Shown piece after piece: positions 34,105 to 43,016 of a DNA stretch of 64,000 bases. Position 1 is the first letter of the stretch. Every line of letters starts with the position of its first letter. The stretch is taken from NCBI RefSeq assembly GCF_005484965.1, contig NZ_CP034036.1, positions 3,472,001 to 3,536,000 on the forward strand, written 5' to 3'. The stretch is from Brenneria nigrifluens DSM 30175 = ATCC 13028 (GTDB taxonomy: Bacteria; Pseudomonadota; Gammaproteobacteria; Enterobacterales; Enterobacteriaceae). The notes under the pieces are model-generated. The model was not told the origin of the DNA. It saw only the letters and a program-made list of their open reading frames with translations, and ran no database searches. The translations under genes were made by a program, and so were the position numbers.

Positions 34105-34568
34105 TGGACGTCAATCCGGTTATCGAGGCGGTGGTCGCCCGCCTGAAAGAAAAACTGCCCACGCTGTTGATTGAATATTTCCCAGAGAACCCCGCCGATT
34201 TCAGGCTGAATCACCCAGTGGGCGCGGTACTGGTGAGCTATCCCGGCTCCCGCTTCGGCAAGCCGGAAGATATCGGCGCGGTGATGCAATCCCATACCGT
34301 CACCCTCAATGCCACTGTGGTGTTTCGCCAGTTAAATGGGCGTCAGGGCGCGGTGGCGGTACTGGATATCGTACGCCGGGTGTTATGCGGCTATCAGCCC
34401 CCGAACTGTCGCCGCAAAATCTGGCTGGTGCGGGACGTGTTTCTCGGCAATGTCGGCGGGTTATGGCAGTACGCGCTGGATTTTGCCACCGAGTCCGTCC
34501 TGATTGAGGACACTGATTTACCCGATGGGCCATTCCTGACCATCGTCAACTATGAGGAAAGCGAATGA
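34104..34568 (+). CDS. Mu gp37-like protein (DUF1834)
   Basis: A 154-aa protein with the gp37 pattern (VIEAVVARLKEKLP; GAVLVSYPGSRFGKP; TVTLNATVVFRQLNGRQGAVAVLDIVRRVLCGY). Probably a tail-terminator or head-tail joining protein. Overlaps neighbours at both ends. Confidence 0.85.
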   Translation: MDVNPVIEAVVARLKEKLPTLLIEYFPENPADFRLNHPVGAVLVSYPGSRFGKPEDIGAVMQSHTVTLNATVVFRQLNGRQGAVAVLDIVRRVLCGYQPPNCRRKIWLVRDVFLGNVGGLWQYALDFATESVLIEDTDLPDGPFLTIVNYEESE

Positions 34569-34795
34569 TGAAATACCGTTATACCGGCCCGGCCAGCGGC
34601 GTGACGCTGGCCGACGGCACCGAGGTGCTGCTGTGGCCCGATAGTATCGTTGAGCTACCGGAGGCGCACGACTACGTCAAAACGCTAGTGGCGCTCAAGC
34701 ACTTGCACGCCGAGCCTGACGTCACGGCTGTAGCGACCTCGCGCCGCAAAGCTGTCGCCACCGAGGATAAAACGGAGGTGAACAGTGGCAGCTAA
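34565..34795 (+). CDS. small DUF2635 protein (Mu gp38-like)
   Basis: A 76-aa protein (YRYTGPASGVTLADGTEVLLWPDSIVELPEAHDYVKTLVALKHLH) immediately before the sheath gene, as gp38 in Mu. It overlaps the sheath start by 11 bp. Role unknown. Confidence 0.8.
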   Translation: MMKYRYTGPASGVTLADGTEVLLWPDSIVELPEAHDYVKTLVALKHLHAEPDVTAVATSRRKAVATEDKTEVNSGS

Positions 34796-36212
34796 CTACT
34801 TACACGGCGTGGAAACCACCGAGGTGGAAAACGGCGCACGCCCGGTGAAAACCGTCAAATCCGCCGTGATCGGCCTGATCGGCACTGCGCCAATGGGGCC
34901 GGTCAATGAGGTTACCTTGTGTCTGTCGGAAAAGGACGCGGCGCAGTTCGGCAGCCAATACAGCGGCTTTACCATCCCGCAGGCGCTGGATGCCATTTAT
35001 GACCACGGCGCGGGAACGGTGCTGGTGATCAACGTGCTCGACCCGGAAGTGCATAAAACCCATGTCGATAATGCCATCGTGACGTTTGCCGCCGCGACCG
35101 GCAAAGCGCAGTTGATTCATCGCGCGGTGGCTAATCTGGTATTGCGTCAGTCGGCGGAAACCACGCCTTATGTCGCTGATACGGATTACCGGCTCGATGC
35201 ACAAACCGGGGTTATCACCCGCCTGAACAACAACATCCCCACGGATGAGGCGGTGCTGGCCAGTTACGATTATGCCGATCCGACCAAGGTTACAGCGGCG
35301 GATATTATCGGAGCGCTCAACGCGGCGGGTAATCGTACCGGCATGAAGCTGTTGCACGACACTTACAACCAGTTCGGCTTCTTCGCCAAAATCCTGATCG
35401 CCCCGGTGTTTTGTACGCAGAACAGCGTCAGCGTGGAACTGATTGCGCTGGCGGAAAAACTGGATGCCATCACTTATGTCGATGCGCCCATCGGCACCAC
35501 ATTTGCGCAGGTGTTGGAGGGGCGTGGGCCACAAGGCGTTATCAATTTCAACACCAGTTCGGACCGCGTGCGACTGTGTTATCCGCACGTCAAAGTGTAC
35601 GACGCGCAAACCAACGCCGAACGGCTGGAGCCGCTCAGTCAACGAGCCGCAGGACTGCGGGCAAAGGTCGATCTGGAGAAAGGCTTCTGGTGGTCGTCAT
35701 CCAATCAGGAACTGCTGGGTATCACCGGCGTGGAGCGTCAGCTATCGGCGATGATCGACGACCCGAATAGCGAAGTGAACCTACTGAACGAGCAAGGTAT
35801 CACCACGGTATTCAACTCTTATGGCTCCGGGTTGCGTCTGTGGGGCAACCGCTGCGCCGCATGGCCGACCGTCACCCATATGCGGAATTTCGAGAATGTG
35901 CGCCGCACCGGCGATGTAATTAACGAATCCATCCGCTACTTCAGCCAGCAATATATCGATATGCCGATCAGCCAGGCGCTGATTGACGCGCTGACCGAAT
36001 CGGTCAACAGCTATGGCCGCAAACTGATCGGCGACGGCGCGTTGCTGGGCTTCAAATGCTGGTACGACCCGGCGCGCAACGAAGAGACCGAACTGGCGGC
36101 GGGCCACCTGCTGCTGAGCTACAAATACACGCCGCCGCCACCGTTAGAGCGGCTGACGTTTGAGACGGAGATCACCTCCGAATATCTGGTTACGTTGGAG
36201 GGCAATAGCTGA
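34785..36212 (+). CDS. contractile tail sheath protein
   Basis: A 475-aa sheath with family motifs: TVKSAVIGLIGTAPMGPVNE, the GFTIPQALDAIYDHGAGTVLVINVLDP stretch, LRLWGNRCAAWP and the C-terminal GLLGFKCWYDPARN-like and ELAAGHLLLSYKYTPPPPLERL. GTG start with GGAGG upstream. It shows the phage is a myovirus. Overlaps the tube gene by one base. Confidence 0.95.
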   Translation: MAANYLHGVETTEVENGARPVKTVKSAVIGLIGTAPMGPVNEVTLCLSEKDAAQFGSQYSGFTIPQALDAIYDHGAGTVLVINVLDPEVHKTHVDNAIVTFAAATGKAQLIHRAVANLVLRQSAETTPYVADTDYRLDAQTGVITRLNNNIPTDEAVLASYDYADPTKVTAADIIGALNAAGNRTGMKLLHDTYNQFGFFAKILIAPVFCTQNSVSVELIALAEKLDAITYVDAPIGTTFAQVLEGRGPQGVINFNTSSDRVRLCYPHVKVYDAQTNAERLEPLSQRAAGLRAKVDLEKGFWWSSSNQELLGITGVERQLSAMIDDPNSEVNLLNEQGITTVFNSYGSGLRLWGNRCAAWPTVTHMRNFENVRRTGDVINESIRYFSQQYIDMPISQALIDALTESVNSYGRKLIGDGALLGFKCWYDPARNEETELAAGHLLLSYKYTPPPPLERLTFETEITSEYLVTLEGNS

Positions 36213-36736
36213 TGGCCGGGAAAATTGAAGTGAACCGTATCACCAATGCCAATATCTATATTGACGGGGTGAACCTGCTGGGGCGGGCGGAGGAAGTGAA
36301 GTTGCCGGACGTCAGCATGATTATGCAGGAGCATAAAGCGCTGGGCATGGTGGGTAAGGTCGAACTGCCCGCCGGATTCGACAAGCTGGAAGGCGAGATT
36401 AAGTGGAACTCGTTCTACCGTGACGCCATGCTCGGCGCGGCCAACCCCTATAAGACGCTGGCGTTGCAGTGCCGCTCCAGCGTCGAGCGCTACAGTTCTC
36501 AGGGGCGTATTGACGAGATCCCGCTGGTTACCTACCTGACCATTATGTTTAAGAAGAACCCGCTCGGCACCTTCAAACAGCATGAAAACGCCGAGTTCTC
36601 CAGCGGCTTCACCTGTTCCTATCTGAAACAGGTGCTGGATGGCGAAGAGCTGCTGGAGCTGGACTATCTGGCCAATATTTTCCGCGTCGGCGGAGTCGAC
36701 CAGTTGACCGATTACCGCAGCAATATCGGCGGATAA
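36212..36736 (+). CDS. tail tube protein (FII-like)
   Basis: A 174-aa tube subunit (NRITNANIYIDGVNLLGRAEEVKLPDVSMIMQEHKALGMVGKVELPAGFDKLEGEIKWNSF), the P2 FII-type pattern. It follows the sheath, and a terminator-like hairpin follows it. Confidence 0.93.
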   Translation: MAGKIEVNRITNANIYIDGVNLLGRAEEVKLPDVSMIMQEHKALGMVGKVELPAGFDKLEGEIKWNSFYRDAMLGAANPYKTLALQCRSSVERYSSQGRIDEIPLVTYLTIMFKKNPLGTFKQHENAEFSSGFTCSYLKQVLDGEELLELDYLANIFRVGGVDQLTDYRSNIGG

Positions 36737-36760
36737 ACCGGCGTGTCTGCTGGTTCATTA

Positions 36761-36789
36761 GGGAGAGACGGCGATCTCTCCCTTTCTTT
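36761..36789 (+). terminator. Rho-independent terminator after tail tube
   Basis: GGGAGAGA-CGGCGA-TCTCTCCC is followed by TTTCTTT. Terminators or attenuators after sheath/tube genes limit downstream expression of minor tail genes. Confidence 0.75.
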
Positions 36790-36866
36790 AAATCCCTTTA
36801 ATAGTCGTATTCGTTCCCGCTTTTCATACTGTTCCTGAAATCTTACTTTCCCACATTCAGGAGCAC

Positions 36867-37190
36867 ATGATGTCAGAACAATCCTTTCCGCTATCCATTC
36901 CGTTTACCACCGCTGCCGGTATTCGCATTGACTCCCTCAATCTGCGCCGTTTGCAGGTCAAGGACCTGAAAGCGGTGCGCAAAATCAGTGATAACCCCGC
37001 CGACTGGGACGATCTGTTGATCGCCCGCGCCAGCGTTCTGCCGCCGGAAGATCTGGATAACATGGACCTGGCCGACTATCTGGCGTTGCAAAAACGATTT
37101 CAGCAACTTACCGGGGTGGCTGCATCATCCGAAAACCTTGATTCAGGCGCAGGGGTTGCTGGCGAGGTGGTTTCGGTTTCAACCGAGTGA
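36867..37190 (+). CDS. tail assembly chaperone, zero-frame product (E-like, Mu gp41)
   Basis: A 107-aa chaperone starting MMSEQSFPLSIPFTTAAGIRIDSLNLRRLQVKDLKAVRK and conserved to about ADYLALQKRFQQLTG. The remaining residues look low in conservation, as expected downstream of a slip site. AGGAG upstream of the ATG. A longer shifted product continues to 37281. Confidence 0.85.
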   Translation: MMSEQSFPLSIPFTTAAGIRIDSLNLRRLQVKDLKAVRKISDNPADWDDLLIARASVLPPEDLDNMDLADYLALQKRFQQLTGVAASSENLDSGAGVAGEVVSVSTE

Positions 37191-37281
37191 GTTGAACGAG
37201 CTGGATCTGGAGGAGTTTGAGTGCTGGCTGGAGACGGCCAGCACGCAGATTAAGCGTGAGAACGGCGATAGCGGCGGATGA
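37089..37281 (+). CDS. frameshifted extension of the tail assembly chaperone (E'-like)
   Basis: After the slip region the +1 (equal to -2) frame is open to a TGA at 37281 and reads HHPKTLIQAQGLLARWFRF, then QPSELNELDLEEFECWLETA, then an ordinary end. RWFRFQPSEL is typical of the second half of such chaperones. It has no start of its own. Two slip sites fit: CAA-AAA-C at 37089-37095, where a -2 slip re-pairs Lys tRNA on AAA, and GGGG at 37113-37116, where a +1 slip re-pairs Gly tRNA. Mu itself is reported to use a -2 shift here. Confidence 0.75.
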
Positions 37282-37528
37282 GATAACTCAGCAAAGAACC
37301 TACGCCACCAAAGATCATGCCGCTTACAACGATGAGCGGCTGTATCAGCCAGGCTATGAGCGCGGCAACAATGGTGATTGCAACAACGCCGCCGCCGATC
37401 ATTAGCACCCATGCCAGGGGATCGCTGTTGTGGATGCTATAGATCGTCCAGGCGACGATGGCCCCAATATAGGCACCGCCAAACAGGGTCATGATCATCC
37501 ATCCATAAACAGTCAGTGATTTTTCCAT
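37250..37528 (-). CDS. antisense small membrane protein between chaperone and tape measure
   Basis: A 92-aa protein on the opposite strand to all surrounding tail genes. It has three clear membrane segments (MIMTLFGGAYIGAIVAWTIY; WVLMIGGGVVAITIVAALIAWLI; LIVVSGMIFGGVGSLLSYLI) and a basic tail RRYRRSHA. GGAG 8 nt before the ATG. Its 3' end overlaps the chaperone extension by 32 bp antisense. Not part of the standard tail set; most likely a moron expressed in the lysogen, possibly excluding superinfecting phage (inference). Confidence 0.7.
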   Translation of the reverse strand: MEKSLTVYGWMIMTLFGGAYIGAIVAWTIYSIHNSDPLAWVLMIGGGVVAITIVAALIAWLIQPLIVVSGMIFGGVGSLLSYLIRRYRRSHA

Positions 37529-37567
37529 ATCCGTAACTCCGTTGCGATAATGTCAGGAGTATAAATC

Positions 37568-40171
37568 GTGGCCACTGAATTTTCCATAGGCGTAATCATC
37601 GGCGGGGCTGTATCCGGGGCGTTCCGTTCGGCCATTGCCGGCACGCGTCGCACGTTGGATTCCCTTAATGAAACTACCCGCCGTTTGCAGGAACGACAGA
37701 CCGGCCTAACGCAGGCAATGGAGCGCTATGGGCATATTGGCGGCACCGCCGCCCGGCGTATGAATAGTGATTTGCTGCGCGTTGGCCGCACGATGGAACA
37801 ACTTCAGCGTCAGCAGCAACGCCTGTCGTCTATTTCTGCAAAAAGCGATGCCCTACGGGCTAATCGAATGAGTCTCTACGGCAAAGGCGTTGAAACTTAT
37901 GCAATGGCCAGAACGGTGGCTGCCCCGCTTGTCAGCTCCGTCACCCAGTATTCCCGATTTGAGTCCGGGCTGCGGGATATCGCCGTTACCGGGAACCTGA
38001 ACTCCGAAGATGAGAAGACAATCGGCGCGGCTATCCGCCAGTCATCGCTGCAAACCAATCAGACCCAGGAGGCCATGCTGGCCGGGGTGAATCAGTTGGT
38101 TGCCGACGGTATGAATGCCAACCAGGCATCGCAGCTTTCAGGCATGCTGGGTAAAGCGGCCACGGCCACTAAGGCCGACATGGAAGATCTGGCCAAAATG
38201 ACCTTTGCCTTCAGCGACTCGCTCGGGATTTCCAGTCCGAAAGAAATTGCAGAAGCCTTTGCCATGGCTGCGGCGGGGGCGAAGACTGGCTCGTTTGAGA
38301 TGAAGGACATGGCGAAAGCCCTGCCGGGGCTGTCGAAGGCATTCGCGGCCAGAGGGATCACCGGAAAAGAGGCCATCACTCAGATCATCTCCAGTCTGGA
38401 GGCCGCAAAAGGCGCCGGTTCCTCGGAAGAGGCGGTCACCAACATGAACAACTGGCTGGCGGCGATGGGCCGCTCGGACACCATCCAGAAGTACAACAAG
38501 GCGGGAATCGACTACCAGAAATCGATGAGCAACTACGTATCGCAGGGGTACTCGCAGTACGAATCGTCCCTGATGATCGCTAATCGCTTTATCGACAATA
38601 AAGGTAAGGCATTCGTCACTCAGTGGGAAGCCGCGGGCAAGGTGGGAGACAAAGAAGCGCAGCAGAAACTGTTTGAGTCGTTCGGGATGGCAGAGGTATT
38701 TACGGATATTCAGACCGTAAACCACCTGGTTTCGATGCGCCAGAATTGGGGCAAATACGAATCGAACAAAAATGAGATGAACAGTCCGGAAGCGCAAAAG
38801 TCACTGGATACTGATTTTGCCAAGCAGAACGACACGTTAGAAGCACGCTGGCGTCGGGTTGGCGTCGGTGTCGCCGATATGGCGCTCTCCATCGGCGAGT
38901 CGCTGCGACCAACGCTGGTCGCGTGGAGCGATGCGATTATCCCATTCCTGGACGCGGCGGGAAAATGGATCACGGCAAACCCGGAAATCGTGAGCACGGT
39001 CGCCCAGGTGGCGGCCGGTCTGGTGGCGTTCAAGGGGGCGACTATTGTCGCAAAGCTGGGTGGAAACCTGTTGCTCTCCGGGTTTACCGACCTGTGGAAA
39101 GGCGCGGTACTGGTTCAGTCAAAATTTATGCTTCTGCGCTCGGCGCTCAGCGTGGGGGGGCGTCTGGCTGGTATCGCCAACGGCGTCACGTCCCTGACCC
39201 GCGCCTTGAGCAGCGGTCTGATGAGCGGTCTACGCCTGGCGGGCAACGGTCTGGCATGGTTGGGCCGGGGAGCAGCGCTACTGGGGCGCTTACTGGGCGG
39301 CACATTATTGCGCGGCATTACCCTAGTCGGTCGCGCCGTGCTGATACTGGGACGGGCGTTAATGCTGAATCCCATCGGCCTGCTAATCACCGGCATCGCC
39401 GTAGGCGCATACCTGATTTACCGCTACTGGGGGCCGATCAGCAACTGGTTCCGGGCGCGCTGGAACGATATCCGCACCGCCTTTAGCGGCGGTATCGGCG
39501 GCGTGTCTCGCTTAATCATTAACTGGTCGCCGCTGGGACTGTTTTATAAAGTCTTTGCCGGAGTGATGAAATATTTCGGCATTGATATGCCGAATAAATT
39601 CACCGAGTTCGGCGGCAATATTATCAGCGGGCTGGTTAACGGTATCCGTAATAGATGGCAAGCCGCCAAAGCCAGCGTGTCCGAATTGGGGAACAATATC
39701 TCCGGCTGGTTTGCCGACAAGCTCGGTATCCATTCGCCCAGCCGCGTGTTTATGGGATTCGGCGCCAATATCGTGCAGGGAGCCGCTATTGGCATTAGCC
39801 GTACCACGCCGCAGGCGGCACAGGCGGGACTGCAATTGGCGCGGGCGCTGATTCCCACCGTGCCTAAAATCAGCTTGCCGGCACTACCGCCATTACCTTC
39901 GTTACGCGCCAGAACGACAGCGAAAGCCTTACCGGAAGTCCCGGAGTTGCCCACAGGAACGGAAAATACGGTTGTCGGCCGTCGTGCTGGCCATCAGGCG
40001 GGCAACGCCAGCGGCGGTATTCGGGTGACGTTTTCGCCCAACATTTATATGGATGGTAAAAGATCCGCTTCAACGCCGGAAATCGCCAACGCATTGAATC
40101 TCAGTCTGCACGAATTGGAAAAAATGCTGGAGCGCATCATGACGCAACAACAACGCCGGGGGTATGCCTGA
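37568..40171 (+). CDS. tail tape measure protein
   Basis: An 867-aa protein, the longest phage gene, with an N-terminal coiled coil (RRTLDSLNETTRRLQERQTGLTQAMERYG), the phage-related minor tail (TP901-type) region around 110-330 (SRFESGLRDIAVTGNLNSEDEKTIGAAIRQSSLQTNQTQEAMLAGVNQL), hydrophobic Gly/Leu-rich segments at about 480-620, and ADKLGIHSPSRVFMGFGANIVQG near the C-terminus. GTG start with AGGAG. It sets tail length and helps DNA passage. Confidence 0.93.
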   Translation: MATEFSIGVIIGGAVSGAFRSAIAGTRRTLDSLNETTRRLQERQTGLTQAMERYGHIGGTAARRMNSDLLRVGRTMEQLQRQQQRLSSISAKSDALRANRMSLYGKGVETYAMARTVAAPLVSSVTQYSRFESGLRDIAVTGNLNSEDEKTIGAAIRQSSLQTNQTQEAMLAGVNQLVADGMNANQASQLSGMLGKAATATKADMEDLAKMTFAFSDSLGISSPKEIAEAFAMAAAGAKTGSFEMKDMAKALPGLSKAFAARGITGKEAITQIISSLEAAKGAGSSEEAVTNMNNWLAAMGRSDTIQKYNKAGIDYQKSMSNYVSQGYSQYESSLMIANRFIDNKGKAFVTQWEAAGKVGDKEAQQKLFESFGMAEVFTDIQTVNHLVSMRQNWGKYESNKNEMNSPEAQKSLDTDFAKQNDTLEARWRRVGVGVADMALSIGESLRPTLVAWSDAIIPFLDAAGKWITANPEIVSTVAQVAAGLVAFKGATIVAKLGGNLLLSGFTDLWKGAVLVQSKFMLLRSALSVGGRLAGIANGVTSLTRALSSGLMSGLRLAGNGLAWLGRGAALLGRLLGGTLLRGITLVGRAVLILGRALMLNPIGLLITGIAVGAYLIYRYWGPISNWFRARWNDIRTAFSGGIGGVSRLIINWSPLGLFYKVFAGVMKYFGIDMPNKFTEFGGNIISGLVNGIRNRWQAAKASVSELGNNISGWFADKLGIHSPSRVFMGFGANIVQGAAIGISRTTPQAAQAGLQLARALIPTVPKISLPALPPLPSLRARTTAKALPEVPELPTGTENTVVGRRAGHQAGNASGGIRVTFSPNIYMDGKRSASTPEIANALNLSLHELEKMLERIMTQQQRRGYA

Positions 40172-41055
40172 TGTTTGCCGTTCTCGGAGATATTGAGTTT
40201 GAGTTAATCACCTATTGGGACGGCTTCGAGTCCACCTTTGGCGTCGATTATGCTGAACATAGCCGTATTGAAGGTAAACCGGGCTTACAGTTTATCGGTG
40301 AGCAACTGGATGAGTTTCGCATTAGCCTGGTATTCCACAGCATGTACTGTACGCCGGATAGCGAACTGGCCCGACTGCGTCGCGCCATGCGGGCGCATCA
40401 GGCGCTGGCGCTGGTGTTTGGCAACGGCGATTATCGCGGCTGGTTCGTGGTGACGGCGGTGACGGCCAGCAGCCAGCAGACGGATGCGTCCGGCAATGTG
40501 ATGGCTATGACGGCGGAAGTCACATTGCGCGAATATACTGGCGATCCGAAAAGCCCGCAGGTTCCCTCCGCGATTAAAAGCACCGTTCCGGGTAGCGGAG
40601 TTGTCACCGGCTCAGTGACCAAACCCAGCGGACTGGCGCAGTCGGTGCGCGATGCCGTGAGTAACGCCAAAAAAGCCCAGTCGGCACTGCAAACTGCCGC
40701 CAGTACGGTGCGCATGGTGCAAAAAATGGCGTCCAACCCGGCGATTGCGCTGACCCGCGTTCCCGGTCTGTTAACGCAAATCAGCGGCGTTGCCACGCCA
40801 TTAGCCGCGTCGGTTCCCGCGCTGAGCGCCATCACCGCAACCTTTCCCGATGCTATTCACGTCGCCAGAGCAACCAATCAGGCAACCGACTTTGTTAACG
40901 CGGCGCGTGATTCCCTGGCGAACGTCGACAGCCGCAATATTGCCAGCGCATTGAACAGCGTTTCCGGCCAGTTCAGTTCTGCTGGCACCTTACTTACCAA
41001 CGTTTCACCAACGCTGAGCCAGATAACGGCGGCGATTGCCACGCGGAGGGTGTGA
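40171..41055 (+). CDS. P2 gpU-like tail protein
   Basis: A 294-aa protein whose first 130 residues follow the P2 gpU pattern (MFAVLGDIEFELITYWDGFES; EHSRIEGKPGLQFIGEQLDEFRISLVFH; GWFVVTAVT). The C-terminal part is Ala/Ser-rich helical. Located between tape measure and gpX, as in P2-type tails. It probably ends the tail or joins tube and baseplate. Confidence 0.85.
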   Translation: MFAVLGDIEFELITYWDGFESTFGVDYAEHSRIEGKPGLQFIGEQLDEFRISLVFHSMYCTPDSELARLRRAMRAHQALALVFGNGDYRGWFVVTAVTASSQQTDASGNVMAMTAEVTLREYTGDPKSPQVPSAIKSTVPGSGVVTGSVTKPSGLAQSVRDAVSNAKKAQSALQTAASTVRMVQKMASNPAIALTRVPGLLTQISGVATPLAASVPALSAITATFPDAIHVARATNQATDFVNAARDSLANVDSRNIASALNSVSGQFSSAGTLLTNVSPTLSQITAAIATRRV

Positions 41056-41267
41056 TGTACATTGAGCATGTAACCAAAATGGGCGAGCGCTGGGATCTGC
41101 TGGCCAACCATTATTACGGCGATCCATTAGGGTATAACCGGATAATCGCCTCCAATCCGCATGTAGCCATCACGCCGGTGTTGCCTTCCGGTATCGTGCT
41201 GCTGATCCCGCTGATTGCAGCGGATGAGGCGGTGACTGCCGAGGAGAGCGCGCCGTGGCTACGTTAA
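41052..41267 (+). CDS. tail protein X (gpX, LysM-like)
   Basis: A 71-aa protein (YIEHVTKMGERWDLLANHYYGDPLGYNRIIASNPHVAITPVLPSGIVLLIPLI), the gpX/LysM-like fold. It overlaps gpU by 4 bp and gpD by 13 bp. Part of the baseplate hub region. Confidence 0.88.
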   Translation: MMYIEHVTKMGERWDLLANHYYGDPLGYNRIIASNPHVAITPVLPSGIVLLIPLIAADEAVTAEESAPWLR

Positions 41268-42400
41268 TTCAGCAGGCTAATCTTTCTCCGGGTATTTCCG
41301 GGGTACTTCAGCCGATCTTTTCTCTGTGGTATCTGCAACAGGATATCACCAGCGATATCGCGCCCTATGTCACCCGCGTCAGCTATAGCGACAATATCAA
41401 GTCGGAATCGGACACCATCGACGTCGAACTGGAGGATAGCGACGGTCGCTGGCTGGATAAATGGTATCCGGGCAAAGGCGATACGTTGACGCTGAAGCTG
41501 GGCTACAGCGGAGAAAAACTGCTGTCCTGCGGTACTTTCTCTATCGATGAAATCGAAGTCGGTGGGCCGCCGTCAACGGTATCGATTCGCGGCGTGGCCG
41601 CGTCGGTGAACTCGGCGCTGCGTACCAAATCCAGCAGGGGTTTTGAAAACACCACGTTGGCCGCTATCGCCAGCCGGATAGCCAAAAAGCACGACCTGAA
41701 ACTGATCGGCGGCATCGAGCCGGTAAAGATTGATCGCGTAACCCAATATGCCGAAACCGACGTCGGCTTTCTTAAGCGGCTGGCGAGCGAGTACGGCTAT
41801 GCGGTCAAGGTGGTCAGCGATCAACTGGTGTTCTCGCATCTGGCCACGCTGCGCCAGCTCGATCCCGTCAGGCAACTGACGCCGCAGGACGTGGCCCGCT
41901 ATTCGCTGCGCGACACCATCAATCGCGTGTACAAGTCGGCAAAGGTCAAGCATCAGAAAGCCAGCGATAAGAAACTGGTGGTGTATGAGGCGGACGGCAG
42001 TACGACGACCACGACGAAAAGCGGTGGCAAGGCCACCAGTGCGGATACGCTGAAGCTTAACAGCCGCGCAGCGGACAAAGACAGCGCGCAGCTTAAAGCC
42101 GATGCGGCGCTGGATGGGCATAACGAGTACCAGCAGACCGGTTCGATAAGCCTGATGGGTACGCCGCAGCTCATCGCCGGCAACAAAATCGAGTTGGTGA
42201 AATTCGGTCAACTGTCGGGTCACTGGCTGATCACCTCCGCCCGGCATTCGTTTGACCGCAGCGGCGGTTATATCACTGAGATCGAGATTGCACGCGGCCC
42301 GGTCACCACCGGCAAATCGACGCGCAGTAAAACGCAGAAATTAACGGTGTATAAACCGGACGGCACCACTGAAACCGTCACCAGGGAAAAGAAAAAATGA
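41255..42400 (+). CDS. baseplate hub protein (gpD-like)
   Basis: A 381-aa hub protein of the P2 gpD/T4 gp27 type: VTRVSYSDNIKSESDTIDVELEDSDGRWLDKWYPGKGDTL, FSIDEIEVGGPPSTVSIRGVA, and the C-terminal FGQLSGHWLITSARHSFDRSGGYITEIEIAR. GTG start with GGAG upstream. Ends in a 4-bp overlap with gene V. Confidence 0.92.
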   Translation: MATLIQQANLSPGISGVLQPIFSLWYLQQDITSDIAPYVTRVSYSDNIKSESDTIDVELEDSDGRWLDKWYPGKGDTLTLKLGYSGEKLLSCGTFSIDEIEVGGPPSTVSIRGVAASVNSALRTKSSRGFENTTLAAIASRIAKKHDLKLIGGIEPVKIDRVTQYAETDVGFLKRLASEYGYAVKVVSDQLVFSHLATLRQLDPVRQLTPQDVARYSLRDTINRVYKSAKVKHQKASDKKLVVYEADGSTTTTTKSGGKATSADTLKLNSRAADKDSAQLKADAALDGHNEYQQTGSISLMGTPQLIAGNKIELVKFGQLSGHWLITSARHSFDRSGGYITEIEIARGPVTTGKSTRSKTQKLTVYKPDGTTETVTREKKK

Positions 42401-42990
42401 GCGTATCCCGCCAGGTAGGCACTATCAGCGCCGTTGACCCAAAGAACGTCCGCGCCCGCGTTCGCCTGCCTGAATGCGATAACCTTCGCACCAACTGGCT
42501 GGACGTGCTGCAACACAATACCCAGAACAATAAGGACTACTGGCTGCCCGACGTCGGTGAGCAGGTTGTCGTGCTGCTGGACGCCAACGGCGAAGACGGC
42601 GTGATCCTGGGCGCGGTCTATTCCAGCGTCGATACGCCGCCCATCAATAACCCGGACGCACGCGGCGTGACCTATGCGGACAGCGCGGCGTTTTACTACG
42701 ACCGCCTAACCCACACGCTGACGATTAACGGTGGTATCGAGCATATCGTGATTACCTGCGGCACGGACGTGACGGTCAAAACGCAAAAAGCTGTTATTGA
42801 CACACCGGAAACGGAAGTGACGGGCAATCTGCTGGTTAAAGGCAAATTCACCTATCAGGGCGGTATGGCGGGATCTGGCGGTGATGGCGCGGCGGCGATT
42901 ATTCAAGGGAATGTCAGCGTTGAGGGCGATATCGATGCCGGTGGTAAGATCATGGACAAGGGCGGCAACTCGAATCATCATACTCACTGA
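42397..42990 (+). CDS. baseplate spike protein (gpV-like)
   Basis: A 197-aa puncturing spike. An OB-fold (TISAVDPKNVRARVRLPECDNLRTNWLDVL; YWLPDVGEQVVVLLD) leads into beta-helix repeats and ends GGNSNHHTH, the His-rich metal-binding tip typical of phage spikes. Complete, followed by a cargo gene instead of W. Confidence 0.93.
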   Translation: MSVSRQVGTISAVDPKNVRARVRLPECDNLRTNWLDVLQHNTQNNKDYWLPDVGEQVVVLLDANGEDGVILGAVYSSVDTPPINNPDARGVTYADSAAFYYDRLTHTLTINGGIEHIVITCGTDVTVKTQKAVIDTPETEVTGNLLVKGKFTYQGGMAGSGGDGAAAIIQGNVSVEGDIDAGGKIMDKGGNSNHHTH

Positions 42991-43016
42991 ATATTATCTA
43001 CTTTTCAGGTGAGCAT

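Noticed and set aside
34800..35642. 280-aa reverse-strand frame opposite the sheath gene
   Set aside because: Composition artefact of GC-rich wobble positions; the sheath gene on the other strand is certain.
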